Below are positions 35,335 to 46,097 of a stretch of 64,000 nucleotides of DNA, one piece after another. The translations under genes were made by a program, and so were the position numbers. The notes under the pieces are model-generated. The model searched no databases. It was not told where the DNA came from and worked only from the letters and a program-made list of their open reading frames with translations. The stretch covers positions 59,065,398 to 59,129,397 of the forward strand of contig NC_063168.1 of assembly GCF_023159225.1 (NCBI RefSeq), read 5' to 3'. Origin of the DNA: Perognathus longimembris pacificus (lineage: Eukaryota > Chordata > Mammalia > Rodentia > Heteromyidae). How positions within the stretch are numbered: position 1 is the stretch's first letter; every line of letters starts with the position of its first letter.

Positions 35335-35680
35335 AGGAATTTTTAAAAAGGTGATCATTTATTGAAACTGATGCCCTCGGGTGGCAGTGTCACAATGATT
35401 TAATTTCAGGCCCAGTTTTATTTTTTTCTCCCTTTCAAAGTCATTCATGGTGTCAGCTGCTCTCTCTCTCTCCCCTTGGTCTGAATAACACACTAATAAA
35501 TATACAATAAGGGCTTTAATGTCTGGGTGATTTACACTAAAAAGAGAGAGTCATTCAAAGCCTTTAAAGATAATTTTTTTAAAAACCTTAAACTTGACAT
35601 GCAGGCTTGTCATGGCAGATTTTTACCCCTGGACAGGTGATCATGCCACTCAAGGCTCTAAGTTTTCTTAGAGGCAAAGC
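35335..35680. promoter_or_regulatory. candidate conserved non-coding element
   Basis: Repeat-free block with several balanced AT-rich motifs (TGATCATTTATTG, TAATAAATATACAATAAG, TGATTTACACTAAA) and a CT stretch near 35462. This texture is typical of deeply conserved enhancers, but conservation itself cannot be seen here. Confidence 0.25.
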
Positions 35681-36099
35681 TTCACATACAGTTGAGTTTG
35701 GGAGACTCTCTGAATTGCTGGGAGCCCCTTCTTTCTTGATTTGCAAAATAGTAATAATTATGTGATCTTAGGGATCTTTGTGAGGATTCAGTTGGAGACC
35801 TTGCAGAGCAGATAGTAAAGTCCCTCCTACCATCCTAATTGTCACATTAAGGGGCCCAGAGTTTCCCTTCCTCCCAGATTGTGGGGGAGCTAAGATAGGA
35901 GTCTCATGTTCCTCATTCTCAGAGTAATCACCTGTGTGTTCTAAGATAGACCCCCAAAGTATCTGTCCTCCTGACTCTGCTTGGGTTTTCTGCATCCATC
36001 ACTAAGTTGAACAGTAATATTAAGATGGCTTCAGAAGCATTGGACTTCTCTGAAGGAAGTAGGCCATCGGCATTCCCTTGGGGTATCTCAAGCTCCAGT
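35681..36099. other. unique sequence, nothing recognised
   Basis: A 75-codon minus-strand frame near 35768-35995 matches nothing known and has no splice sites. Confidence 0.4.
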
Positions 36100-36252
36100 C
36101 ACACAAATCAGAACCGCACAGTTTACAAAATTCATGACTGAGTCTCATCCCAAGTCATTCTGATGTTATTCATTTTGGGATTGAACATAAGCATAAGTAT
36201 TTTTAGCAAGCTGTGCAGGGATTCTGGTGTACATCAAAAATTAAGAATCATG
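36100..36252 (+). repeat. MER5A-like relic (hAT-Charlie)
   Basis: CAAGTCATTCTGATGTTATTC, TTTTTAGCAAGCTGTGCAGG, GATTCTGGTGTACATCAAAA and AAGAATCATGG follow the MER5A order. Confidence 0.5.
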
Positions 36253-36604
36253 GCTAACAACTCTGCTTGAAGTGGTTGATCACATAAGCTTGTTGCTTTA
36301 TATAACCATTTAGCTAAACATTAAGGAGAAAAGTGAGGAAGTAAGCTTGGTGATGTGGAATGAATTTATTATAGTATGGATAGTTATTTTTTCTCCCACT
36401 TATATATGGACAGGCTAATGACAGGACTGCCTGATTATGGTGTGTATGCAGTTCCCCAAGCTGTGGCAGCTAGGTTATGTATGTGACCAGTGTTCCACGG
36501 TGGATATTCTCACAAATTCTCTGTAATTCTGACTCGCAGAGGACTTTCAAAGGCATAGAGACAGAAAAGAATACAGAATAGATTAGATCGAAGGCAGACC
36601 TTTC
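36253..36604. other. unique sequence, nothing recognised
   Basis: No repeat or exon seen. Confidence 0.4.
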
Positions 36605-36705
36605 AGAGTCATAAAAATCTCTGCCTATCTGTCCACCAAGTCATCCATCCACTCATTCAACCATCTCTTCATCCATTTACCCCTCCATCCATCCTTTTCA
36701 TTCTT
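36605..36705 (+). repeat. imperfect (CATC)n simple repeat
   Basis: CCATCCACTCATTCAACCATC-type units with many substitutions. May sit on an L2 end. Confidence 0.6.
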
Positions 36706-36789
36706 AAGAATGTCCTGTGCTGGCCCTCATCTAAGCTCCAGGAAAATAGCAGAGGTACCTTTTGTTCTCCCCTTTTTTGTTGTTCTGAG

Positions 36790-36990
36790 AGGCATGTTAC
36801 ATGGCGAGTATCTATTCAGTACAGTTAAGTTTTCCCATATATCACATCCATTGACTCATTTCATCTTCTCTGTCATCTGCATCCTCCTTTGAAAGACGAG
36901 TAAACTGAACTCAGAGAGGGTCAGTGATTTGTCTATAGTCATGGGCAGCACAAAGGAACACAGATTCTTGAGAGTTCATTTTCTTTTCTC
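36790..36990 (+). repeat. MIR SINE relic
   Basis: CATGTTACATGGCGAGTATC, CATTGACTCATTTCATC, GAAAGACGAGTAAACTGAAC, GGTCAGTGATTTGTC in MIR order. Confidence 0.65.
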
Positions 36991-37244
36991 TTGTCATTTC
37001 TCCAAGAGGACCTTGAAGTTAAACCCTGCTTCCGTGCTTGACTTTGCTGACAGCCATTGTCATCCATCAGATAAAACCCCTTCTCATGGTGGAGGGACAT
37101 GTCTAATTATACGCTAAAGGCCCTGGGATTCAAAATTTTGACTTACTATACTGTTTTTCAATTCCTATAGGATGTGGCATAACGTCTATCACATAGTAGG
37201 CATTTTACAGTAGGCAAGTGGCTCAGGTTAAGGTAGTTCTGTGA

Positions 37245-37432
37245 TAATAACCCTTCTGCTTGCTAGACAAGCACTCTGTCACATGAGCTACAGCCTCAAG
37301 TTTTTGTTTCTGTTTTTATGCTGTTGATTTGTTTCCTAGATAGGGTCTTATGCTTTTGCCTGGGTCAGCCTCAGGCTTCAATCTTTGTACATCCACCCTC
37401 TGCACAGCCAGGATTACAAGCACACCACCATA
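37245..37432 (-). mobile_element. B1-ID dimer (B1-dID type), diverged
   Basis: In reverse: an ID-like monomer (GACAAGCACTCTGTCACATG) precedes a poly-T/G linker and a B1 monomer recognised by CAGGATTACAAGCACACCACC. On the minus strand the order is B1 then ID, as in the rodent B1-dID family. Confidence 0.6.
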
Positions 37433-37442
37433 ATGCAAGTCT

Positions 37443-37444
<2 letters not shown>

Positions 37445-37496
<52 letters not shown>
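37445..37496 (-). repeat. (GT)26 microsatellite at a SINE 3' end
   Basis: Pure GT run (CA on the minus strand) that ends directly at the reversed terminus of the composite SINE at 37497. Confidence 0.97.
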
Positions 37497-37497
<1 letters not shown>

Positions 37498-37692
37498 CCA
37501 GTACTCACTCTTGAACTCACTTGGCATTTTGCTCAGAGCTGGCACTCTACCCCCTGAGCCATATCTCCACTTCTGGCTTTTTGCTGATTAATTGGAGCTA
37601 AGAGTTTCGTGGATTTGTCTGTCCAGGCTGGCTTGGAACAGTGATCCTAAGATCTCAGCCTGCTGAGGAGGGAGGATCACAGAAATGAATAC
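37497..37692 (-). mobile_element. composite SINE (B1-like head plus Geo-type right module)
   Basis: CCAGTACTCACTCTTGAACTC, GCTCAGAGCTGGCACTCTAC, linker GATTAATTGGAGC, head GATCTCAGCCTGCTGAGG. The end of the head is missing. Confidence 0.8.
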
Positions 37693-38354
37693 CAGGAGCC
37701 TGGCTGATGCAAGTCTTTTAAAACTTAAGCTTTGGGACTAAATACTAAATCTCAGTCTGAGATCACAGAAGAGCTTCCAATCATGGGAAAGATAAAATGT
37801 CTTTTCTCTGTGCCCCAGGATAGATGTGTTATCCTCCCAGGGCTTCGGAAAGCAGCTGTCAGAGGGCACCTCAACTGTGAAGGTTGCCACTAAGTACAAA
37901 GGACAATTCCTTTCCTGGCAGGTAGAACTTTTACTCACGATTGCTTTCATTGATGGGTGTCAAGGAAAAAAAATATAAAATAAAATAAATGAAAAGACCA
38001 TCAGCTTCTGCCAGTTTTGACCTTCGAGATTTGACAGCCAAAGGCTTGTAGTAGGACTGTCTTAAGCTGGTTGCTTTTGTTTCTGTACTCTGCCCTGGGT
38101 ATTTGATGGATTGAACACCAGGAGGATGAGAGAATTGTGAATACCTCTAACCCCTTGGCTTGTCAGAATGGCATCTTGGTGGTAAAAAAAAAAAATCTCA
38201 TAATGATAAATATCCGCCATTATACAAAGAGAAGTCAAAATACATAGAACGTCACTTTTCATCTCAGATGGGTTTATCCAGGCTCACTATTTTCCAGAGA
38301 GGAAAGAGATATTAAGACAGAGAGAAGAATTTAGGTGATAGGCCACCAGGGCAG
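37693..38354. other. unique sequence, nothing recognised
   Basis: A-rich run near 37965-37990. No gene or repeat family seen. Confidence 0.4.
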
Positions 38355-38480
38355 AGACATTCTGTCGTTCTTTCATTTATGTGCTCTATCAGCAGATACT
38401 TACAAGTCTTCCTTGATCCCAGGTGTTGCTAGGATGGTAGCAGCTCTTCCTGCTTTCAAGGAGCTCCTGGTGAGGGTTGC
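38355..38480 (-). repeat. L2 3' end relic
   Basis: GTTCTTTCATTTATGTGCTC followed by GATCCCAGGTGTTGCTAGG and CTTTCAAGGAGCTCCTGGTG fits the reversed L2 terminus. Confidence 0.45.
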
Positions 38481-38492
38481 AATTGGGCAATG

Positions 38493-38568
38493 GCAGGTGG
38501 GGGGTGGGGGGGAGGGAAGGACTATGGTGACAGGATGTATGTATGTATGTATGTATGTATGTATGTAT
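38493..38568 (+). repeat. G-rich tract and (GTAT)n microsatellite
   Basis: GGTGGGGGGTGGGGGGGAGGG-type runs (G-quadruplex-capable) are followed after 15 bases by about eight GTAT units at 38535-38568. Confidence 0.9.
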
Positions 38569-38780
38569 ATCACAAGAGCACTGGTGACTGTCAAGCAAAG
38601 TGGCCCAGAGTGGAGAACTTGAGTAGGCTGTGAATCAAATAGGGTCAGGTGACAAGGAGAGAAAAACCGAGGGATAAGGTGGGCAGGGAGTGTTAGGAAA
38701 TGATTATATTCTATTTCTATGGGCAAGTATCACAGTGAAAAACCCTTTGTATAATTAATTTATGGTATTAAACATGCTTT

Positions 38781-39026
38781 TTCAGGTGCTGGTGGCTCAC
38801 ACCTATCATTCTAGCTACTAAAGGCTGAGGTATGAGGATCAAGGCTCAAAGCCAGTATGAGGAAGAAAAGTCCATATGACTCTTATCTTGAATTAACCAG
38901 CAAAACAACTGGAAATAGATCTGCAGCACAAATGGTAGAGGGACAGACAGCCTTGAGCGAAAGTGTTAAGGGAGACCACCTTGATCTGGAGTTCAAGCCC
39001 CAGTGCTGGCACCAAATAAATAGGAG
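38781..39026 (+). mobile_element. composite SINE (B1-like head plus Geo-type right module)
   Basis: Full length: AGGTGCTGGTGGCTCACACC head, GTCCATATGACTCTTATC linker, diverged right module, AGTTCAAGCCCCAGTGCTGG end and short A-rich tail. Confidence 0.85.
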
Positions 39027-39169
39027 GAAAAGACATCCCACAAAACCTAAGAACAGAGGTTGCATGATGGATGAGGGCTGCAAAATATCCCATGCTTTGG
39101 GTGTGTTGCCCAGAAACCTTCCATCCCACCCATTCTTTCTGGTTCCCTTTCTCTCCTCTGCATTCTTAG

Positions 39170-39398
39170 CCAAGCACCCGTGTAATCCTAGCTCAGGAGG
39201 CTGAGATCTGAGCACAGTTCAAAGCTAGCCCAGGCAAGAAAAGTCCCTGAGACCCACCAAAAAGCTAGTAGTGGAGCTGTGGCTCAAGTGGGAGAGCACT
39301 AGCCTTGAGGCAAAAAGATAAAATGCTCAGGGATAAAGCCCAGAGCCTGAGTGCAAACCCCTGGACCAGCACCAAAAAAAAAAAAAAAAAAAAAAAAG
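39170..39398 (+). mobile_element. composite SINE with poly-A tail
   Basis: CGTGTAATCCTAGCTCAGG head, GTCCCTGAGACCC linker, AGTGGAGCTGTGGCTCAAGT right module, and an uninterrupted A run near 39374-39396. The start is slightly truncated. The 110-115 codon frames across it, on both strands, are shadows. Confidence 0.88.
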
Positions 39399-39657
39399 AA
39401 TTTGTGTTCTTCCACATGCATTTGCTGACTTGTGTGGAAACAAAACCCATCCCCTGCTCACAAAGTCCCTTTCCAAAAAGCAAAGTCCTTCCTAAGACCT
39501 CTTATCACTACCGTCTCTGCTTGGAGCCAATATCTCTGCCGGGCTAGATTTACCTCCCCTGGGTCCGGGGATGCCAAGATTACTCTCTCTCTCTTAAGTG
39601 TGTTCCCCTTTTCATCCTCTCCCCTGGGCATTTGACCTACGGGCGCCCAGGGTGGAG
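39399..39657. other. unique sequence, nothing recognised
   Basis: No repeat family seen between the SINE and the LTR-like block. Confidence 0.35.
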
Positions 39658-40102
39658 TGACAGGGGACACAGGTAAGCCTCATTGCACGTGGCTGAACGA
39701 GACTCCTCAGGCCCTTCAAGAAAGACACTCACAGATGCATGGGAGTCTCGGAGAAGACCTCATGGGTGTTCTGATTTATTCAAATGAAGGGGCCAAGAGA
39801 TATACCCCAAAGGAGGGCACAGGAGAGGGGCCCCTGATTGGTCCCAAGGGCTGTCCCTCAAGTGATGTCAGGGGACTTCCTTTGTGGGCGGAGACCCAGC
39901 CCCCCAAGGGTTGGGTTCTGGGGTCCCTGGCCATCAGACAAGTGCTCTACGCCAGGGGCAGGGGCTGCCTTGCTTCTCTTCCGGTTGAAGCTGGAAGGTG
40001 GGAGGGGTTACCTTCCACAGCCCCAGGGCTGGGGGAAGGGCAGCGTCTCTAAGGGAGCCCTAGTTGCCCTTCCCCCCTTAAGGCCAAGCTAAATCCCCAA
40101 CA
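39658..40102 (-). mobile_element. probable solo LTR of an endogenous retrovirus
   Basis: GC-rich block with TG at the left, CA at the right and imperfect inverted ends (TGACAGGGGA against TGTTGGGGA on the other strand). On the minus strand: CCAAT box (complement at 39837-39841), GTATATC TATA-like box (about 39798-39805) and AATAAA (complement at 39775-39780). The TATA to AATAAA spacing is short, so R is not well defined. No target-site duplication found. The 131-codon plus-strand frame across it is antisense to the LTR and not a gene. Confidence 0.5.
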
Positions 40103-40689
40103 ATTTCCATGGCAAAATCTCAAAAGACCTCTCTTGGATCCAGGTACTGTCCTCACTTTCTCCTTCTCTCTGCTGCCATTTTTACCCCCAATGAGAACTC
40201 CAAGGGCCTACAGACCATGTACATGTGCAATAATGGATATATCAGTACAAGTAGATTCCGCTATACTCTTTCTTATGGTTGGCTCAGGTTCCACGAGTCT
40301 CCTGCTGCCTTTTCTGTTCTCCCTTTGAAGGATGAATAACTAAGTAGCTAAGGTTATCAATCGCCCTCCACCCATTTTCTTTTTTACTACAAAAACCCAT
40401 ATGCAATCTTTAATGTAGTCTCCTCCTCCAAAGCACCCTTCCAAGATTTCCAAAATAGCATCAGATACTGGTGCTAAGACAGTCACTACCCACTTACTGC
40501 CATGTACCACTTAATGATCCCTAGAGACCCAGAGTAGTTGCCTCGATCCCTATGTGTCCACACAGAGTATAGGATGAGGCTGCTGGCTGAGGAGAGACTC
40601 AGATTCCTTCCTACTTTCCCCTTCATTTGCAAAAGGACAGTAAGAATGAAGAAGAAGAGGAGGAATCCATTGGTATTCACCCACTGGAG
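40103..40689. other. unique sequence, nothing recognised
   Basis: A 76-codon plus frame near 40109 begins just past the LTR edge and is unsupported. Confidence 0.4.
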
Positions 40690-40810
40690 CCACATTCTAA
40701 GTCTCTTATTAAAGTAAGGAAACTGAGGCTCAGGGTGGTTAAAAACCTGCTCAGAGTCATACAGCTAGTAGCCTGAACCTAGACAGTTCAATGCTGTAGT
40801 TCATAACCCT
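40690..40810 (+). repeat. MIR SINE relic, 3' portion
   Basis: AAGGAAACTGAGGCTCAGGG and GAGTCATACAGCTAGTAGCC are near-consensus MIR core text. Confidence 0.75.
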
Positions 40811-40870
40811 ATGGGCCCTATAAGAAGCTGATAATAAGAAACATTGTTCTTAGCCATTATTATTTTTCTC

Positions 40871-40902
<32 letters not shown>

Positions 40903-40903
40903 T
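40871..40903 (-). repeat. (TG)n microsatellite at a SINE 3' end
   Basis: TG run with one TA interruption, contiguous with the reversed 3' end of the next SINE. Confidence 0.95.
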
Positions 40904-41115
40904 CAGTATTTAGAGTGTGAACTCAGCTTCTTGTGCTTTCACTTCACTTTTTCACTCAAGGCTACCCCTTGACCACACTTTCACTTCCAGCTTTTTGGTA
41001 GTTAGTTGGAGATGAGAATCTCATGGACTTATCTTCCTGGGCTGACTTCAAACTATGATCCTCCATTCTCAGCCTGCTAAGTTGCTAGGATCATAGACAT
41101 GATCTATCAGCTCCT
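40904..41115 (-). mobile_element. composite SINE (B1-like head plus Geo-type right module)
   Basis: GTGTGAACTCAGCTTCTTG, TTTTTCACTCAAGGCTACCC, GTTGGAGATGAGAATCTCATG linker, TCAGCCTGCTAAGTTGC head. Confidence 0.8.
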
Positions 41116-41129
41116 ATAAATCATTATTC

Positions 41130-41300
41130 TTGTTTTTTCTTCTTTACTGTCAAAGTGAAGTACAGAGGGTTACAGTTCCATATGTAAGGCAAGTACATTT
41201 CTTATCCAACTTGTTAACCCCTCCCTCATTTTTTCTTAATGTATTATGTGAAAATATTTCTTTTTTCCTTAGTTTTTCTTCTCTGTGGTTTAGCCCCTGT
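41130..41300 (-). mobile_element. L1 3' tail, minus-strand copy
   Basis: In reverse complement the end reads AAGAAATGTACTTGCC, ACTGTAACCCTCTGTAC, TTTGACAGTAAAG: the same tail as the plus-strand copy at 41341. The T-rich leader at 41131 would be the A tail. Confidence 0.7.
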
Positions 41301-41340
41301 TGTCACTATATTTGATCTTGGTACCATGGGTATTGTATAT

Positions 41341-41610
41341 ACATTTATCTGAATTCGAGAAGGGGAGGGGAACATCAAAACAGTGAGTGAAAGGATAAAG
41401 AGCAAACCAATGCAACAACGATACTTACAAGACAATATGTTGGAAATTAACTGTACAACTTTGGGATAGGGGGAGTTGGGGAGGAAGGAAAGTAGGAGAA
41501 AAAGGAGGGAGGAGATAACAATGTTTGACAAGAAATGTACTCACTACCTTATGTATGTAATAGTAACCCCTCTGTACATCAACATGACAATAAAATTAAA
41601 TTAAAAAATA
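41341..41610 (+). mobile_element. L1 3' tail, plus-strand copy
   Basis: AAACAGTGAGTGAAAGGAT, GGAAATTAACTGTACAACT, a G/A-rich segment, then ACAAGAAATGTACTCACTAC, CTCTGTACATCAACATGAC and AATAAAATTAAATT. No ORF2. This looks like the lineage's own L1 3'UTR terminus with polyadenylation signal. Confidence 0.75.
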
Positions 41611-42596
41611 AATACCCATCTATGGATTCCCGTGGTTTAATGTATCCTTCCCATTCAAAATAAAGGACAGAATTCTAAGGCCATCTCCCATAGAAGCCCA
41701 TTCTGGAGAATGATCAACTCCGGGACTAGGAAGTAGCAAATACTACGCTGGAACTTGTACCTGATGATCATAGACCCCCTCTAGGAAACCTATCAGGTTT
41801 CTGCTCACCTGTTCCTGAAGCTCCACCTGTGTCTAGCACCTCTTGCCTTTAGATACCAAGCCTCTTCACCAGAACTGGCTGATGGAATCACTAGCTCTTT
41901 CACTCACAATGACAAAGTCTAGACAACCAGTCCCACCAGCTCGAGAAGAAAAGACCACCATGACAGACACAGTAGCCCAGCACTACTTGGCATTCACTAC
42001 TAGCCTCTTAGCAAGCCTATGTGAGGCTTATTACCTAGGCTGCTTTCCTTTCTCCCCTCTGTTTTGTTTATAGTGCCATACACACATGCATTGCTAAGTG
42101 TCTTGCTTTTGTAGAAATGTGTGTTCTTATGGTTCAGAGCCTTAGTTAAAAGCTGTAGCAGCCATGGGATTTCAAATTTAAAAGGCTGTACAAAGTCTAC
42201 ATGCAGTAGTGGTGCAATGTCTATTCCTGGGGGAATTTTCAATCACTGAGCTCAGTGAATGCATGCTCTCACTGCTTTCAAATTACTGATGGTTTTCTTT
42301 CTGCCAGTGGGTAAGTCTTATGCTAGTAAGAAAGGGGAGGGCCTATAGGACAAGGTCTAGGGCATGGGAGATGATACTATGTGTTTTCCTGAGACTCTTC
42401 ATCCAAGGACACAGGCTCCTGAGATGCTGGGTCTTCCTGCTCCTTATGGCTCAAGTGCCTGGTGCAAATGGGCTCTCAGGAAGGCTGTGGCCTACGCTCT
42501 TCCCTCCTTGATCCCAGCTCTTGGCTGAAATCTGAAGTTGCCTAGGACCACTGCAGGGAGAGACCAGAGGGATTTGTGTTGTGCTGTCCATGCTAT
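41611..42596. other. unique sequence, nothing recognised
   Basis: About 1 kb with frames of 63-80 codons in several phases; no family resemblance or splice support. Confidence 0.45.
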
Positions 42597-42610
42597 AGAA
42601 AACCCTTTGA

Positions 42611-42827
42611 TACTTTTTTTTTTTTTTTTTTTTTGGCCAGTCCTGGGCCTTGGACTCAGGGCCTGAGCACTGTCCCTGGCTTCCTTTTGCTCAAGGCTAG
42701 CACTCTACCACTTGAGCCACAGCGCCACTTCTGGCCGTTTTCTGTATATGTGGTGCTGGGGAATCGAACCCAGGGCCTCATGTATACGAGGCAGGCTATC
42801 TTGCCACTAGGCCATATCCCCAGCCCA
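42611..42827 (-). mobile_element. IDL-Geo dimeric SINE, young copy with target-site duplication
   Basis: Poly-T, right monomer with the CTTTTGCTCAAGG variant, ID-like head ending CCATATCCCCAGCCC. Perfect 14-base duplication AGAAAACCCTTTGA at 42597-42610 and 42828-42841. Box B complement GGAATCGAACCC is intact. The 99-codon plus frame crossing it is a shadow. Confidence 0.95.
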
Positions 42828-42841
42828 AGAAAACCCTTTGA

Positions 42842-43194
42842 AGACTTGAAGAATAACTTCAGTGACTCCTCCTGAGCTATAGGAAGTCTCCAAACAGAGC
42901 AAACCAAGGCCTTGATGAAAGAGCTGGCAGATGAATGTTGTAGGCTATTCATCTGCTTCTAGCCATTTGGTGAACACCTGTCCTACACAGGAGCCTATCC
43001 AAGTTCCTCATCATTATGGATCACAAGGCCCAGGTCCAGTCATCCATCTTTTCTGCAAGGCTCAACCTGTCTCTTTGGAATTGGTTTGTTCATATCATAT
43101 CACTCATCGTTGTTGAGGCGAATCAAGGTGGTTCAGGCCCTCTTGATCACTGAGAACAATCATCTTCTTGCCTTCACTTATCAAGAAAATATTC
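42842..43194. other. unique sequence, nothing recognised
   Basis: No repeat or exon recognised. Confidence 0.4.
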
Positions 43195-43460
43195 CTGGTC
43201 TCCTCTCCCACAAAGCCTTGCCTAAGATCTCAGACACGGAGTTGATTGTGTCATGCTTTGCGTGAACATTTACTGCCTGTTCCGCAGCTGTATTAGAGTT
43301 CTCACAGTGCCTGGCCCTATTTGTTCCTTTATGTATCTCTCACACCAATTAGAGTTCCCTAGAAAATGATGGGCATTATTTATCATCATATCTCCAGCGT
43401 TTTGCACAGTGCTTGACTCACAGTATGTGTTCAGAAAATGCTTATTAAATGAACAAATTC
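43195..43460 (+). repeat. L2 3' end relic
   Basis: ATATCTCCAGCGTTTTGCAC, AGTGCTTGACTCACAGTATG and AATGCTTATTAAATGAAC match the order of the L2 3' terminus. Confidence 0.7.
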
Positions 43461-44667
43461 CCATAGTAATTGGGCCAAAAGCACTTTGAAAACTAGAGAT
43501 ACTGCTTTTGGTGGGGGGAATGCCTGGAGAAAGCACTTGACCAAAAGTTCCTTCTCTACGCTCCATAACATTTCATTTCCTTCCATGTCAGATACAATGA
43601 CCATCCTCAGCCTTCATCACCTCTCTCTGTAGCCCTGACCATTCCACCCTGACCAGCAAGTTCTGATCTAAATTAGTTCCAGTGTTCCCTGGTCATCTTT
43701 CCTGAGTGCCTTTGAGTTCCTCCAACTTCCGGTGTATTTCCATTCAACACTGCTGTTAGTATCCTCTACATGTCCTCTACATGGCTCCTTCTCATTAGTT
43801 TACCAGTCTTTCCATCACACCGAACACTCCTGTTGAGTGGTTTTATTTTTTCCAGGCATGCTAGGATGAATTCCAATTGCATTCTTTCCAACTGTTCCCT
43901 CCATTATTTTGTTTCCTCTCCCAGGACTAAAATTCCTCCCTGGTTACATGAAATTTTCATTGGTATTCTATGGACTATTTACCTGCTGACCCTGGATGAC
44001 TCCCCTGACTAGAGTTCTCCTCCAGCTTTCCTCTCCGAGGCCTCCTGGTCACCTTCCCTGGGGAGTGTCTTAGCGCCCACAGGCACTAAGTAGACTCAGT
44101 AGACTCAGATAGTTTTCACTTCTAAAAACCTTTACTTGCCTATCACCTGTCTTGAGTGACCTCTGCCCCCTCCCCCCATTGTCTGACTGAAGTATGGTCT
44201 CTGGGGTTTAGACAGCCAGTGGCAGTAAGTTCATCATATATGGAATGCAATCCAATGTAGCAGTTGGCAAAGCTGGAGTGCAGATGGAAATAAAACCCCT
44301 ACACCACCATATGTCCATGGCCCTGTGTCCTTGACCTTCTTCTATGGCTGCTTCTCCAATTTCACATTCCCACATGATTTCCTGTGGGTAAAAGCCATAG
44401 TCCAGCTAGCAGAACTTGAAAATTATTCCAATCATAGAATCTTAAAGCATAAAAGGACATTAACAAGAATCAAATTTATCCCTTCTAGCCTTACTCTGAA
44501 CCAATGTGAGAACCTCTCCCAAAGCTGGCCCCAACCACTATAGGATGCTCACTATCTTGCAAAACAGACCACCCCACTGCAGCTCAGTTTCAGTGTCTTA
44601 GAAATTTTTAATGGTACCTTAGTTGAACACAGCTGGAAAGGCATTGAGTGCCCCTAAGGAGGTACTC
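43461..44667. other. unique sequence, nothing recognised
   Basis: About 1.2 kb of pyrimidine-rich sequence with chance frames (72-80 codons). Nothing recognised. Confidence 0.45.
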
Positions 44668-44860
44668 AGTATCTCCAGTGCCTCATCCATGAAATGGGGA
44701 TAGTAGGTCCTGCCTCACAGAATGTGTGTAAGGACATCACTTTAACAATGATAGCCAATGTGTATTGAATGTTTACCCTCTTCTTAGTAGATAGGCATAT
44801 GATTACATCTAATTGCACCATTTCCCTATGGAGTGGAATTATAATAATATTTACATCAAC
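44668..44860. repeat. two opposed MIR relics
   Basis: 44668-44740 reads in reverse (CCTCATCCATGAAATGGGG, GTAGGTCCTGCCTCACAG). 44745-44860 reads forward (AATGATAGCCAATGTG, TTGAATGTTTACC). They are too diverged to be an inverted duplication. Confidence 0.5.
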
Positions 44861-45316
44861 CATGTAGAATCATGTCAGCACTCAATATATGTTAATTCCT
44901 TCTCCTATTTCATTATTATCCAATCGATCCTATATTTGTTTTCTGAAGTCACAACAAGTCCATTTCTCTTAACAGGGCAATTTGTCAGCCCTTAGAAGAT
45001 AGTTTTCATCTCTTAACTTTTTTTTTTCCTAGCTAAATCTACAGCATGGTTTCCAGGGCCCTGGTCTTCAGATGGGATCTTGGTAGCATAGGTGCCAGCA
45101 GATCTGTTCACCAATGACCCGGATGGAGCCTTCACTGTTTGAGGCAGTGCATGCCACTTCTTGGACCTTGAAGCCCAGCTACTCTAATATTGGCACTCTT
45201 AAGAATCAAGGATGTTGCCAGAACATTTCCTAACAAACCATTTCTTAGACTATTGGGTATCTTTTTCTTCTCATGGGAGAATCTTCAAGACTCTCTTGCA
45301 GGCAAAGAAGGCCTTT
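44861..45316. other. unique sequence, nothing recognised
   Basis: No repeat or exon seen. Confidence 0.4.
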
Positions 45317-45338
45317 TGTTGTTGTTGTTGTTGTTGTT
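45317..45338 (+). repeat. (TTG)n microsatellite
   Basis: Seven TTG/GTT units. The leucine or cysteine runs in overlapping frames are translations of it. Confidence 0.95.
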
Positions 45339-45399
45339 ATTGTTTGCTATTGACATTCCCCAAAATGTCTGATTCAAAAGGAAATTTAATTCTGGCCCC

Positions 45400-45830
45400 A
45401 GCTTTCACATCATCTTGCTTTGTTTGTCATCTCTGTGGCCCGCCAGCTTTGCCCCTTTGTCCCTCTAATTGCCAGAGACATTTTTATACTGAGTAAATTA
45501 CATCAGGCTCACTGCAAAATGAATCAATTTGGGAAGAGTATGAGCTGCACTGTTGTCTTAAGTGTGCATTAACATTTAGATGCGTTATTTAAAACAGTCC
45601 TGGGGTTAGTGCCAGTGAAACAGCCTCATGACTATTCTGACTCATTCTCTGCTGCTGGACTCTACAGAAGGGAACTGGGGAACCCTTCCACCCATCATCG
45701 CCCTGTGTATTCTCCATCTCTCCAAGAAGTGCTTGAACTAGGTGAGTTCTTTGAAGAGCTCAGCTCTGAGGATTTGATTGACAAACAGAGTTTGATTTAA
45801 TGGTCTCCAAGTGAAATGAAAGCAGGCAAA
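45400..45830 (+). other. repeat-poor block with an exon-like segment (45668-45741)
   Basis: A CTCTGCTGCTGGACTCTACAG acceptor-like site precedes 74 bases ending ACTAG followed by a near-consensus donor GTGAGT at 45742-45747. The frame through it is open from 45609 to 45800 (63 codons) and passes through the donor. TTGATTGACAAA at 45774-45785 resembles a PBX/MEIS site. An untranslated or lncRNA exon, or a conserved enhancer, are both possible; no transcript evidence exists here. Confidence 0.25.
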
Positions 45831-46059
45831 AGAGGAGACAAAGGGAAAGAGATGCTCTCGCCATACGTCATGCACACACGACATGAAATCCAAGCTGCAG
45901 CACAGATCACACAGTCGGAAGTCTTTGGAGACAAAACAAAGCATACACAAAGAAGCAGAAGGCATTGGCCCAATCTTCCTAGTTTAAAAATTAAACAACA
46001 TTCTGTCTACAACTAGTGAAAAAGGCCAGCTACAATCCAGATCATCAGGTGGTGATTCA

Positions 46060-46097
46060 ATGAGCTAATTTTCTTTCTTTCTGTCTTTCTTTTTTAT
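46060..46097 (+). repeat. pyrimidine-rich TTTC run
   Basis: TTTTCTTTCTTTCTGTCTTTC-type low-complexity tract, short. Confidence 0.7.

Noticed and set aside
38857..39215. 115- and 110-codon frames on both strands
   Set aside because: They run through composite SINEs and reflect repeat sequence.
39657..40052. 131-codon plus-strand frame
   Set aside because: Antisense to the GC-rich LTR-like block; GC-rich DNA lengthens frames.
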